A stretch of 64,000 bases of DNA from Achromobacter insolitus (GTDB taxonomy: Bacteria > Pseudomonadota > Gammaproteobacteria > Burkholderiales > Burkholderiaceae_B). The DNA lies in contig NZ_NJIF01000001.1 of the NCBI RefSeq assembly GCF_002209555.1, positions 1 through 64,000 of the forward strand. The letters are read 5' to 3'. The first letter of the stretch is position 1. The number at the start of each line of letters is the position of its first letter. A program made the translations under genes and the position numbers. Shown here in pieces: positions 1 to 8,094 of this stretch. The notes beneath the pieces are model-generated. The model had not been told where the DNA came from. It searched no databases and worked only from the letters and a program-made list of their open reading frames with translations.

Positions 1-193
1 GAGCACTTGATTTCTTGTGCTTGCGATCAGGACGGGGTTTTAAACCCAACCTAATCACTGTGCACTCGCATCAAGCGCCCACACTTATCGGTTGTTTAAT
101 TGTTAAAGAGCGGTACTGCCAAATTCGGTACTACTTACTGCCCACTGGCAGCGGCGCCTGCTTTCGCTAGCGCTGCGTTGTCAGCAGCAGAGA
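1..193 (-). other. rRNA operon leader (16S gene lies beyond the left edge)
   Basis: Read on the minus strand, this stretch has the layout of a pre-16S leader. A strong promoter lies just upstream (200-228), an antitermination boxA is at 99-111, and the AT-poor spacer runs off the left end. No 16S sequence is inside the window, so the identity of the gene is inferred from boxA and promoter strength. The leader would be removed by RNase III and by RNase E/G, the latter encoded by the divergent neighbour. Confidence 0.7.
99..111 (-). promoter_or_regulatory. boxA antitermination element of the rRNA leader
   Basis: The minus strand reads GCTCTTTAACAAT, identical to the core of the E. coli rRNA boxA bound by NusB/NusE. 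It is about 80 nt downstream of the predicted start from the 200-228 promoter, as expected for an rRNA leader. Confidence 0.8.
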
Positions 194-199
194 AACGAG

Positions 200-228
200 A
201 TTATGAAGAAGTTTTTTTAGCTTGTCAA
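200..228 (-). promoter_or_regulatory. sigma-70 rRNA promoter, proximal
   Basis: On the minus strand TTGACA (228-223) is followed after 17 bp by CATAAT (205-200). This is a near-consensus promoter pointing at the boxA leader. A run of seven A residues lies in the spacer. It is the strongest promoter-like sequence I found in the window. Confidence 0.75.
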
Positions 229-347
229 GTTAGCGTCACAACCTTCGTTTCGCTCACTTGGCTTGCAACCTCTTCAGGTCCGCCTCTCTTAGCAGCTATC
301 GAAATATCAGGGTTAACCCTAAGTTTTCGGCAACTGCCAAGCCCAAG

Positions 348-377
348 ACTATAACACGATTTTTGCAGATTGCGCAA
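348..377 (-). promoter_or_regulatory. possible second (distal) rRNA promoter
   Basis: The minus strand has TTGCGC (377-372), 18 bp, then TATAGT (353-348). It points the same way as the 200-228 promoter about 150 bp downstream, consistent with tandem rRNA promoters. A further isolated TATAGT-like box lies on the same strand at 536-531 without a good -35. Confidence 0.45.
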
Positions 378-715
378 CTGGCTTTTGCCTAAGTTGCTGC
401 AGTCCTTGCAATAACCGCTTGGCTTTCATTACTGACCGCCTGGTGGCAGACCCGGCTGATTTCTCGTGCCCGATCCGTTGTGCTTGCTTGGCTTCGCGGC
501 TCAGAACTGCCCGAACTGCGAAGGAGCGAGACTATAGCACAAGTTTTGGACCGTGGGGGCCAGTATCCGGACTTCCGTCTTCGCCCTTCGTCTCGTGCCC
601 CCGCCTACCTATAGTGCTCGCCATGCGATCTCTATATATAGATAGTTGTCTCGCCCCGCCTGCCCTACGTTTACTATTCGCCTGTACGACGTACCCAACT
701 GGAGACGAACACGCT
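378..715. other. intergenic region between rRNA promoters and rng
   Basis: About 340 bp with no convincing gene. The rng reading frame stays open upstream to 419, but that part has none of the RNase G family's N-terminal sequence and no family resemblance. A TATATA-rich patch at 631-641 could be an rng promoter -10 region, but no good -35 accompanies it. GGAGA at 701-705 is the rng ribosome binding site. Confidence 0.5.
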
Positions 716-2197
716 ATGCCCCCAGCCATCGCCCTGAGCGAAGATATCCTGATCAATGTCACCCCCTTTGAAACCCGCGTTGCGCTGGTGGAACAAGGAT
801 CGGTACAGGAACTGCACGTAGAACGCAGCATTCAGCGGGGCCATGTCGGCAACATCTACCTGGGGCGCGTGGTGCGGGTGCTGCCGGGAATGCAGAGCGC
901 GTTCATCGATATCGGACTGGAGCGCGCGGCCTTCATCCACATCGCCGACCTGCGCGAGAACCGCGGCGAAAGGAGCCAGGGACTCACTCCCACGCCCATC
1001 GAAAAGCTGCTGTTCGAGGGACAGACCATCATGGTGCAGGTGGTCAAAGACCCGCTAGGCACCAAGGGCGCGCGGCTGTCGACCCAGATCAGCATGGCGG
1101 GCCGGATGCTTGTCTACTTGCCGCACGACCCGCATATCGGCATCTCGCAGAAAATCGATGACGAATCCGAGCGTATCCAGTTGCGCGAACGCCTGCAGGC
1201 CTTGATGCCCGCCGAGGAAAAAGGTGGATTTATCGTTCGCACGCAGGCAGAAGGCGCCAACGATGACGAACTGACGGCGGATCTGGAGTACCTGCGCAAG
1301 TTGTGGAGCAGCGTCCAGGCGGCTGCCCGCAGCCAGCCTGCCCCTGCCCTGCTGCATCAGGACCTGACGCTCGCGCAGCGCGTGCTACGGGACATGGTGG
1401 GTCCGAACACCGGCGCCATTCTGGTGGATTCCCGCACAACCAGCGCGGCGATGCTGGAATGGGCACGGGTCTATACCCCCTCGGTGGTGGACCGGATCCA
1501 GCATTACAGCGGGGAGCGCCCCCTGTTCGACACCGCCAATGTCGACGATGAGATTGCGCGGGCGCTCTCACGCCGGGTCGACCTCAAATCCGGCGGTTAC
1601 CTCATCATCGACCAGACCGAAGCGTTGACCACGGTGGACGTCAATACCGGCGGCTTCGTGGGCGGCCGCAATTTCGACGACACCATTTTCAAGACCAATC
1701 TGGAAGCGGCCCAGGCCATTGCACGCCAGTTGCGGCTGCGCAATCTTGGGGGCATCGTCATCCTGGACTTCATCGACATGGAGGAGCAGGAGCACCGCGA
1801 AACGGTCTTGGCCGAGCTGAAGAAGGCATTGTCGCGCGACCGCACCCGCATGACGGTCAACGGCTTCACGCAGCTCGGCCTGGTGGAGATGACCCGCAAG
1901 CGGACCCGCGATTCGCTGGCACATCAGCTATGCGAACCTTGCCCCATGTGCGAGGCGCGCGGCAACGTGCGTACGCCGCGCACCGTCTGCTATGAAATCC
2001 TGCGCGAGATCCTGCGCGAGGCGCGGCAATTCAATCCCAAGGAATTCCGCATCCTGGCCTCGCAAGAGGTGGTCGATCTATTCCTGGAAGAAGAAAGCCA
2101 GCATCTGGCGATGCTGGGCGACTTCGTGGGCAAACGCATATCGTTGGAAGTGGAAGGCGCGTACTCGCAAGAGCAATACGACATCATCCTCGTCTGA
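716..2197 (+). CDS. rng: ribonuclease G
   Basis: Endoribonuclease of the RNase E/G family, acting on single-stranded AU-rich RNA and trimming the 16S rRNA 5' end. The product is 493 aa, close to E. coli RNase G (489). It opens with the family N-terminus, followed by an S1-like RNA-binding region (about residues 39-120). Asp308 (in DVNTGG) and Asp351 (in ILDFID) match the metal-binding catalytic pair, and Cys409/Cys412 (CPMC) match the zinc link. It lacks the long C-terminal scaffold of RNase E. I chose ATG 716 because GGAGA sits 11 bp upstream and the family sequence begins there. It is divergent from an rRNA operon and converges on udh with a 2-bp gap. In many relatives it follows maf, which is absent here. 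Confidence 0.95.
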   Translation: MPPAIALSEDILINVTPFETRVALVEQGSVQELHVERSIQRGHVGNIYLGRVVRVLPGMQSAFIDIGLERAAFIHIADLRENRGERSQGLTPTPIEKLLFEGQTIMVQVVKDPLGTKGARLSTQISMAGRMLVYLPHDPHIGISQKIDDESERIQLRERLQALMPAEEKGGFIVRTQAEGANDDELTADLEYLRKLWSSVQAAARSQPAPALLHQDLTLAQRVLRDMVGPNTGAILVDSRTTSAAMLEWARVYTPSVVDRIQHYSGERPLFDTANVDDEIARALSRRVDLKSGGYLIIDQTEALTTVDVNTGGFVGGRNFDDTIFKTNLEAAQAIARQLRLRNLGGIVILDFIDMEEQEHRETVLAELKKALSRDRTRMTVNGFTQLGLVEMTRKRTRDSLAHQLCEPCPMCEARGNVRTPRTVCYEILREILREARQFNPKEFRILASQEVVDLFLEEESQHLAMLGDFVGKRISLEVEGAYSQEQYDIILV

Positions 2198-2199
2198 TT

Positions 2200-3033
2200 T
2201 CAGGAGATCCTGTCCGTGGTGCCGACAAATTCCAGCGGGCAGTAAAAACCGCCGTGGAACTGAGCCGCGACAGGATCCTCCGGAATGTTCTGCGCCAGGA
2301 TTTCGGGGGCAAACACCTCGGAGTCATCTTGCGGCGCATAGCCCAGGAACTTCGCGTTGGAATTGTCCCAGCGGTTGCGCAGGTTGTTCGACACCCCATA
2401 GACCACCGTGAAATGATAGGACTCGTGCTCCACGCAACGGGCCGCCAACTGCGCCATGTCGCGGTGGCTGATCCAGGTCAGCAGTTGCCGGGCTTCACTG
2501 GGGCGGTCCGGTGTGCGGAAGGTCCCGATCCGCAAGCAGGCGACTGACAGGCCGAACTTGTCTGCGTACATGCGGCCCAGGGCCTCGCCAAACACTTTCG
2601 ACACGCCATACAGCGAGTCGGGCCTGGGCTGGACCGTGTCGTCGAGGAATCTTTCCCGCCGGTGATAGCCGACGGCGTGGTTCGAGCTCGCGAAAACCAC
2701 TCGCCGCACGTTCTGGCGCCGGGCGGCCTCGAACACGTTGTAGCAACCCTCGATATTCATGGGCAGGATCTTTTCCCAGACATCGGCCCCGGGAATGCCG
2801 GCCAGATGGATGACGCAGTCGATACCTTCCATGCAGCGCTCCAGGGACGCGATGTCCCTGACATCCATCGTGCAGACTTCCTCGTTCTCCGCTGCGGGCT
2901 CCTGCGCGGCGATGTCCGCCAAACGCAGCAAGGCGTAGCGCTCGCGCAGCTGCGAGCGCAGGCAAAGACCGATGTTGCCGGCCGCTCCGGTAATCAGCAC
3001 GCGCAGATTTTCGGGTTTGTTAAAGGGTGTCAT
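2200..3033 (-). CDS. udh: uronate dehydrogenase (NAD-dependent)
   Basis: Short-chain dehydrogenase/epimerase-fold enzyme of 277 aa. It resembles uronate dehydrogenases, which oxidise D-galacturonate or D-glucuronate to the aldaro-lactone with NAD+. The Rossmann motif GAAGNIG is at residues 16-22, an ASSNH segment follows near 116-119, and the catalytic YxxxK is Tyr142/Lys146 (YGVSK). It is the last gene of the dctQ-dctM-dctP-udh operon, 60 bp after dctP, which suggests that the TRAP transporter brings in the uronic acid. An in-frame TTG lies one codon upstream (3036), but ATG 3033 is the likelier start. A generic sugar epimerase is the alternative, but the SSNH and YGVSK context fits Udh better. 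Confidence 0.82.
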   Translation of the reverse strand: MTPFNKPENLRVLITGAAGNIGLCLRSQLRERYALLRLADIAAQEPAAENEEVCTMDVRDIASLERCMEGIDCVIHLAGIPGADVWEKILPMNIEGCYNVFEAARRQNVRRVVFASSNHAVGYHRRERFLDDTVQPRPDSLYGVSKVFGEALGRMYADKFGLSVACLRIGTFRTPDRPSEARQLLTWISHRDMAQLAARCVEHESYHFTVVYGVSNNLRNRWDNSNAKFLGYAPQDDSEVFAPEILAQNIPEDPVAAQFHGGFYCPLEFVGTTDRIS

Positions 3034-3094
3034 CAATCAGTCCAGTCTCTATTTAGAGTGAAGACGCGGCGGCGAGCAAAGCCGCGCGCGTCCA

Positions 3095-4081
3095 TTACGG
3101 CTTTTGCTTGGCGGCGATCAGCGCGTCATACAGCGCCTGACCATTGGGAGCTTCGCCGACGAGTTTTTTCACGACAGGCCGCGTGGCTTGCACCAGCGAA
3201 TCAAGATTGCTGGGATAGACGATGGAGACGCCTTTCGTTTCCATCGTTTTCATGCCTTCGTCATAGACCTTCTTGTAATAGTCACGCGCGTAGGCCATGG
3301 CTTCGTTCGCGGACTCCTTGATGATTTTCTGCTCTTCGGGCGAAAACCGGTCCCAGCGGTCCTTGGACATGAGCAGCAACGCCGGATGGATATTGACGTG
3401 CGTCATGTTGAAGTACTTGGAGACCTCAATGAATTTGTCCGAAACAAACTGGTCCGGGGTCGTTTCCCCGCCATCCAGAACCTTTTGCTGCAGAGCCAGG
3501 TAGAGTTCCGAATAGGCCATGGGCGTGGCTTGGGCCCCCAGAGCCTTATAGCTTTCGACATATCCCGGCGATTGAATGACGCGGATTTTCATGCCCTTCA
3601 GGTCTTCGGCCGAATTGACGGGTCTATTGCCGAAGACGTTGCGCTCGATTGCCGAAAACCAGCCCAGGCCGACCAGACCGTACTTGGGAAGGACTTCCAT
3701 GAATTTGTCGCCGGCAGGACCATTGAGGATCTGGTTGGCCTGCTCGACGCTATCGAACAGGAACGGCGAGTCAAACACCAGGAATTCCTTGACGATGCCG
3801 TTCAAGGTCGGCTGGCCCGTGATGACCAGATCGGTGGCGCCGGCCACGGCGCCCTGGATCATGGTCAGTTCACCACCCAGCTGCGAGTGCGGGAACACGG
3901 ACACCGTGATTTTCCCGTTTGACTTGGTCTTCAGCACATCGGCGAACTTCTGCGCACCGACGTGAAAGGGACTGTCCGTCGTGAGCGTATGCCCGACGTC
4001 CATGTTCACCGCATGCACCGGGGCGGCGCACACGAAGGAGGCCACGATGCTGGCACCCAGGATTTTCTTGAGTATTTTCAT
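3095..4081 (-). CDS. TRAP transporter substrate-binding protein (DctP family)
   Basis: Periplasmic binding protein of 328 aa that captures the solute for a TRAP transporter. A signal peptide covers residues 1-24 (ending PVHA). The DctP fold shows in the GHTLTTDSPFH start and the SQLGGE...MIQG segment. The ribosome site GAGGAG is 8-12 nt before ATG. It sits between the permease gene dctM and udh, so a uronate or related sugar acid is the likely ligand. This is inference from context, since specificity cannot be read directly. The 66-bp gap from dctM contains a GC-rich hairpin. Confidence 0.9.
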   Translation of the reverse strand: MKILKKILGASIVASFVCAAPVHAVNMDVGHTLTTDSPFHVGAQKFADVLKTKSNGKITVSVFPHSQLGGELTMIQGAVAGATDLVITGQPTLNGIVKEFLVFDSPFLFDSVEQANQILNGPAGDKFMEVLPKYGLVGLGWFSAIERNVFGNRPVNSAEDLKGMKIRVIQSPGYVESYKALGAQATPMAYSELYLALQQKVLDGGETTPDQFVSDKFIEVSKYFNMTHVNIHPALLLMSKDRWDRFSPEEQKIIKESANEAMAYARDYYKKVYDEGMKTMETKGVSIVYPSNLDSLVQATRPVVKKLVGEAPNGQALYDALIAAKQKP

Positions 4082-4104
4082 TTTCCGTCTCCTCGATTTT
4101 CTAG

Positions 4105-4135
4105 CCGCCCCGGGGCATATATCCCCATCGGGCGG
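4105..4135 (-). promoter_or_regulatory. intercistronic hairpin between dctM and dctP
   Basis: The spacer has an interrupted inverted repeat: four G pair with four C around a short AT loop, flanked by a 6-bp GC arm. Hairpins in this position often stabilise the binding-protein end of a polycistronic message or separate expression of the receptor from the membrane subunits. No T run follows, so a full terminator is unlikely. Confidence 0.35.
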
Positions 4136-4147
4136 GCGATTTATTCT

Positions 4148-5419
4148 TTATAAGAAAAAGGTACTTATGGCAGGCACGTAAGAAATAATCAGCACATCGA
4201 GCACGAGCACGGCGAGGAATATCACCAGGTACTTCGCCAAGTGATGCATTTTCAGTTGGGCGACTTCGCACACGACGAACAGGTTTACACCGACCGGCGG
4301 GGTCACCATGCCGACCGCCAGATTGGTGATGACGATCATTCCGAAATGGATGGGATCGATGCCGAAAGCCACGCTGATGGGCGCCAGGATCGGCACGATG
4401 ATCAGGATTGCCGCCAATGCCTCGATGAACATGCCGACCAGGAACAGCATGACGTTCACCAACAGCAGGAACACGATCGGATTGGTGGTCCCCGAGCCAA
4501 GCATGGCGGCGACTTGCTGCGGCACCTGGTTGATCGTCAGCAGGTACGCGAACACGGCGGCGAACGCTACGATCAGCAAGATGATGGAAGACATCACTGC
4601 GGACCGCGCGAAAATGCCAAGCAGATCCTTGACCGTTATTTCCTTGTAGACAAAGAGCCCGAGCGCCAAGCCATAAAGCACCGCGATGCAGGAGGCCTCC
4701 GTTGCAGTGAATAATCCACCGTAAATGCCGCCCAGAATGATCACTGGCATCATCAACGCGAGCGTCGCATCCTTCAGGGCGATCAGGACGCCCTTCAGCC
4801 ATCCCGTGAAGCTGACAGCGCTGACCTCATCGAAGCCCTGGATGCGAGCAACCAGGCAAACCGTGAGGATCAGCGAGACGGTAATCAGCAGTCCGGGCAG
4901 GATGCCCGCAAGAAATAGCGAGCCGACCGACACGTTCGCCGTCAGCGCATACACAATCATCGGAATCGATGGCGGAATGATTGCCCCCAGCTCTCCGGAA
5001 GAAGCGGCAATGGACGCCGCAAATGATCTCGGATAGCCCTTTTTCTCCATTTCCGGGATGAGCACGGAGCCGATCGCGGCGGTCGTCGCGGAGGAGGAGC
5101 CGGAGACTGTTGCGAACAACAACGACGTCAATACCGCAACCGCCCCCAGCCCGCCCCGGATCCAGCCAACGAAAGCATTCGCCAACTGAACCAGGCGGGT
5201 GGCCACCCCGCCCGAGGACATCAGATGCCCGGCCAGGATAAAGAACGGCACCGCCATCAGGCTGAACGAATCCAGCGACTGGAACGCCATTTGCGCCACG
5301 ATCAGAAGCGAACGGTCGCCCGCCTGCAAGGCGAATGCAGCGGACATGCCCAGGGCCGTGACAATGGGTGCGCCGATAATCAAGATCGCCGTAAACGATA
5401 AAAACAGGACCGGGATCAC
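4148..5419 (-). CDS. dctM: TRAP transporter large permease subunit (DctM)
   Basis: Integral membrane subunit of 423 aa with about 12 hydrophobic segments. It couples sodium-driven solute import to the DctP receptor. Typical DctM stretches are visible: a GSSSATTAAIGS-like segment, IIPPSIPMIVYA, and NLAVGMVTPPVGVNLFV near the C-terminus. The start is GTG 5419, overlapping the dctQ stop as GTGA, with a GGAGGGG site just upstream. That coupling supports equal synthesis of the two membrane subunits. Confidence 0.93.
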   Translation of the reverse strand: MIPVLFLSFTAILIIGAPIVTALGMSAAFALQAGDRSLLIVAQMAFQSLDSFSLMAVPFFILAGHLMSSGGVATRLVQLANAFVGWIRGGLGAVAVLTSLLFATVSGSSSATTAAIGSVLIPEMEKKGYPRSFAASIAASSGELGAIIPPSIPMIVYALTANVSVGSLFLAGILPGLLITVSLILTVCLVARIQGFDEVSAVSFTGWLKGVLIALKDATLALMMPVIILGGIYGGLFTATEASCIAVLYGLALGLFVYKEITVKDLLGIFARSAVMSSIILLIVAFAAVFAYLLTINQVPQQVAAMLGSGTTNPIVFLLLVNVMLFLVGMFIEALAAILIIVPILAPISVAFGIDPIHFGMIVITNLAVGMVTPPVGVNLFVVCEVAQLKMHHLAKYLVIFLAVLVLDVLIISYVPAISTFFL

Positions 5420-6006
5420 AGTGCCCCTCCTTCGCTATTCTGCATCGCCGCCGCGGCGCGCTCCGTCTCGCTACCCTCGCGGGACACCTCTATATTCGCG
5501 AGTTCCTTGACGACATGCGTGAGGGTATTCAGGCTCATCAGCACGCAGCCGATAAACATGAATACGTAGATATATGCCATGGGCATTTCCATCGCGGGCG
5601 AGGTTTGCCGCAGGCCGAGCTCTAAGAGCCTGATCGATTTCCAGGCCAGAAGGAGCGCAAGCATCAAAGTCAGCACATGCGCCACCACGCGCAGCCAGCG
5701 AGCGACCGACTCGGGCACCATTCCGATGAAAGCGTCCACGCCAATCAGGCGCAGGCGATAGGTAGCGACAGCACCGCCAAGAAAGACGCTGCCGACCATC
5801 ATGAAACGGCCCAGTTCTTCCGCCCAGGGCGTGGAAAGCGGAATACCGGAATAGGTGTAAAGCAGCCGTACAAAAACAGAAATTGAAATCGCCAGAACCA
5901 TTCCTATAAGAAACAGTCCGGCGCATTTTTCCGCCGCACCGTTTATCGAATTCATTATTCGCTGCAGCGTTTGAAACCTCTCGTGTGAGGCACAATACCC
6001 GGCCAT
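5416..6006 (-). CDS. dctQ: TRAP transporter small permease subunit (DctQ)
   Basis: Small membrane subunit of 196 aa with four predicted helices (starting near residues 30, 70, 110 and 145), the usual DctQ topology. It carries the WAEELGRFMMV segment typical of the family. Start ATG 6006 has GGAGG seven bases upstream; a later in-frame ATG (5955) has no ribosome site. It is the first gene of the leftward uronate module and is divergent from the LysR gene, so the promoter must lie in 6007-6173. Confidence 0.88.
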   Translation of the reverse strand: MAGYCASHERFQTLQRIMNSINGAAEKCAGLFLIGMVLAISISVFVRLLYTYSGIPLSTPWAEELGRFMMVGSVFLGGAVATYRLRLIGVDAFIGMVPESVARWLRVVAHVLTLMLALLLAWKSIRLLELGLRQTSPAMEMPMAYIYVFMFIGCVLMSLNTLTHVVKELANIEVSREGSETERAAAAMQNSEGGAL

Positions 6007-6173
6007 GCGGAGCCCTCCCTTCTTGTCTCATTTATTTATTCACGCCTTTTTGAGCCAGGCGTTGGATAAGAAATATACTCAGCGGCATGCGATTCGTAAA
6101 ATTCAAATAACGGAACATTCTTTTCAAAAAAATCGATGGCTAAGCCTTCACGCCAGGGAGCGGGGTTTCAATA

Positions 6174-7067
6174 ATGTTGAGTGATCTCAAGCAGTTGCGC
6201 GCTTTTCTCACGATCGCCCGGCTGGGCAACTTCACCAGGACCGCGCATGAACTGAACATTTCGCAGTCGGCATTGACCATCCAGATCCAGCAACTCGAGT
6301 CCCATCTGCGCACGCGGTTGTTCGACCGGAACCACCGGAGCGTCAGCCTGACACCGCGGGGCCAGGAGCTCTACCCTCGGATCGAAAAACTGGTGGCCGA
6401 AATCGAGGATTTGGTCACCTACGCCCGGGACACCAGCGATCGCGAACGCGGCACCGTCACGGTCGCCGTCCTACCCTCCCTGGCAGCTGGCCTGCTTCCC
6501 CAGGCCATTCACCGGCTGAACCGCGACTACCCCGGCATCACCGTCTGTGTGCGGGACACAGTTGCCTCGCGTGTCAACGACATGACCCGCAGCGGAGAGG
6601 TCGATTTCGGAATAGGCAGTCCGATCAAGCGCGATCAGGAGCTGGTGTGGGAGCAACTGGTGACTGACCGCTTTTGCGCCTACATGGCCCATGACTATCC
6701 CTGGGCCGCGCCGGACTCGGTGACGCTCAAGGATTTGGCCGAACATCCGCTCATATTGCCGGTGCGGGAAAGCAGCATCCGCACCCACATCGAAGCAGCG
6801 GCAGACAAATTGAAGATTTCGCTGCCTGCAGCGTATGAAGTCGTCTACAACTCGACTGTTTTGGCGATGGCGGCGCAGGGCCTCGGCGTGGCCATTCTCT
6901 CTGAGCTGGCGGCCCGGGAAGGCGACACCAACCGCCTGCGTTGCGTTTCGATCAATACGCCGCCGCTATACCGCCATATTGGCATCTTGCGGCGGGCCGG
7001 CCGGTCGCTGTCGCGTTCCGCTGAATTGCTGACAGCAGCATTGCGGGAAATCGCGACCCAGGAATGA
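6174..7067 (+). CDS. LysR-family transcriptional regulator
   Basis: DNA-binding regulator of 297 aa. A winged helix-turn-helix covers about residues 1-65 (LKQLRAFLTIARLGNFTRTA, then SQSALTIQIQQLE), followed by a periplasmic-binding-like effector domain. It is divergent from the dctQMP-udh operon with a 167-bp shared upstream region, the usual arrangement for a LysR activator of the neighbouring operon. A uronic acid or aldaric acid is the probable inducer, by inference. I could not pick out a convincing T-N11-A operator. Confidence 0.9.
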   Translation: MLSDLKQLRAFLTIARLGNFTRTAHELNISQSALTIQIQQLESHLRTRLFDRNHRSVSLTPRGQELYPRIEKLVAEIEDLVTYARDTSDRERGTVTVAVLPSLAAGLLPQAIHRLNRDYPGITVCVRDTVASRVNDMTRSGEVDFGIGSPIKRDQELVWEQLVTDRFCAYMAHDYPWAAPDSVTLKDLAEHPLILPVRESSIRTHIEAAADKLKISLPAAYEVVYNSTVLAMAAQGLGVAILSELAAREGDTNRLRCVSINTPPLYRHIGILRRAGRSLSRSAELLTAALREIATQE

Positions 7068-7199
7068 CCTATGCCCCTAGCAGGTGGCAAATGGAATTTC
7101 ACTTCATTATGTGCGAATAATGTGACTTAATAATTCGATTGCAATCATTTCTGAAAGCGATGGCGGCAGAGAGGATGACCCGATAAGCTGCGGGCGCCT

Positions 7200-7215
7200 T
7201 CAGGGTATACCCTGA
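7200..7215. promoter_or_regulatory. perfect 16-bp palindrome upstream of the DUF3053 gene
   Basis: TCAGGGTATACCCTGA is a perfect palindrome 32 bp before the start codon at 7247, where an operator would overlap a promoter. Its regulator is unknown. Confidence 0.45.
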
Positions 7216-7246
7216 CCATTTCTTTCGTTTCTCGGAGATTGATGCA

Positions 7247-7948
7247 ATGAAGTCCCTATTCCGTCCGTTCCTGATACTGGCCGCAGCCCTGCCCCTGGTG
7301 CTGGCCGCTTGCGGCAACAAGGAACCTGAACAGCGTGCCGCGTTCACGCAGTTCCTGCAGACCCGCATCGTCGACAAGCCCGGCGTGCGTGTCCCGCAGT
7401 TGACGGAGGAAGAAAAGAAATCCTTTGGCGACTATGCGGCGCAATATGCAGTGATCACCGACTTCAACGCCGGCATGGACGCATCGGTCAAACCCTTGTC
7501 CGGCATCATGCAGAAAGGCTCCATGCGCTCGCTGAACGATATTGTGGCCCGCCGCGATGACCTGAAGGCCGTCCAGGCCTCGCTCAATGACATGGGAGCA
7601 GCGCTGAAGGAACAACAGGCCAAGGCTGATGCCGCGCGCGCTCAGCTCAAGCAACCGGAAGACCTGAAGGCGGTGTACGACAAAGCTTATGAGAAGACGG
7701 TCAGCCTCCCGGCCGACACCTTCCGCGATGTGCTGCCGCAATTGAACGCAACCTTCGACAGCAGCCTGAAGATCGCCGATTACGTCGCCGCGCACGCCGC
7801 GCAGATCGACATTTCCGGCCCCATCGTCAAGGTGCAGGATCCCGCCGTGCAGGCCGAATTGAACAAGCTGCTGCAGGATCTGAATGCGCAGGCCAAGAAC
7901 GTGCAGCAGGCGCAGACCCGCATGCAAGCCGTCATGGTCGGCCGCTAA
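7247..7948 (+). CDS. DUF3053 lipoprotein (YiaF-like)
   Basis: Lipoprotein of 233 aa. A signal sequence (residues 1-20) ends in LVLAAC, a lipobox whose Cys becomes the lipidated N-terminus. The rest is mostly helical and charged, with QRAAFTQFLQTR and LKQPEDLKAVYDKA segments that match the DUF3053 family, including E. coli YiaF. The role of the family is not established. The gene is monocistronic: it has a GGAG site 9 bp before ATG and a strong terminator at 7963-8003. Confidence 0.85.
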   Translation: MKSLFRPFLILAAALPLVLAACGNKEPEQRAAFTQFLQTRIVDKPGVRVPQLTEEEKKSFGDYAAQYAVITDFNAGMDASVKPLSGIMQKGSMRSLNDIVARRDDLKAVQASLNDMGAALKEQQAKADAARAQLKQPEDLKAVYDKAYEKTVSLPADTFRDVLPQLNATFDSSLKIADYVAAHAAQIDISGPIVKVQDPAVQAELNKLLQDLNAQAKNVQQAQTRMQAVMVGR

Positions 7949-7962
7949 CCGAAGCCTGGCAT

Positions 7963-8003
7963 AAAAGCCCCGCCGCGCTCATCGCGCGGCGGGGCTTTTT
8001 TTT
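7963..8003 (+). terminator. rho-independent terminator of the DUF3053 gene
   Basis: A perfect 12-bp GC-rich stem (7967-7978 with 7984-7995) has a 5-nt loop and is followed by eight T. It is preceded by a short A run, so it may also work weakly in reverse. Confidence 0.92.
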
Positions 8004-8023
8004 GCCGCCGGGCCGCCCCAAGG

Positions 8024-8048
8024 CAAAAAAAGCGCCCCCTCGGGGGGC
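8024..8048 (-). terminator. rho-independent terminator of the diguanylate cyclase gene
   Basis: On the minus strand a GC stem (8048-8043 with 8039-8034) is followed by a run of seven T (complement of 8025-8031). It lies about 45 bp after the leftward GGDEF gene ends. The hairpin plus the following GGCAGCAAGCCGAAGGCGCA text resembles an intergenic element that recurs in Alcaligenaceae and other Burkholderiales genomes; I saw only one copy here. Confidence 0.75.
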
Positions 8049-8094
8049 AGCAAGCCGAAGGCGCAGCGTGGGGGCCGTTCTTTTCAGCGATGAA

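Noticed and set aside
419..715. In-frame 5' extension of rng (99 extra residues)
   Set aside because: No similarity to the RNase G N-terminus, no ribosome site, and a good site precedes ATG 716.
6007..6173. LysR T-N11-A operator between the divergent genes
   Set aside because: Several AT-rich near-matches but none convincing enough to list.
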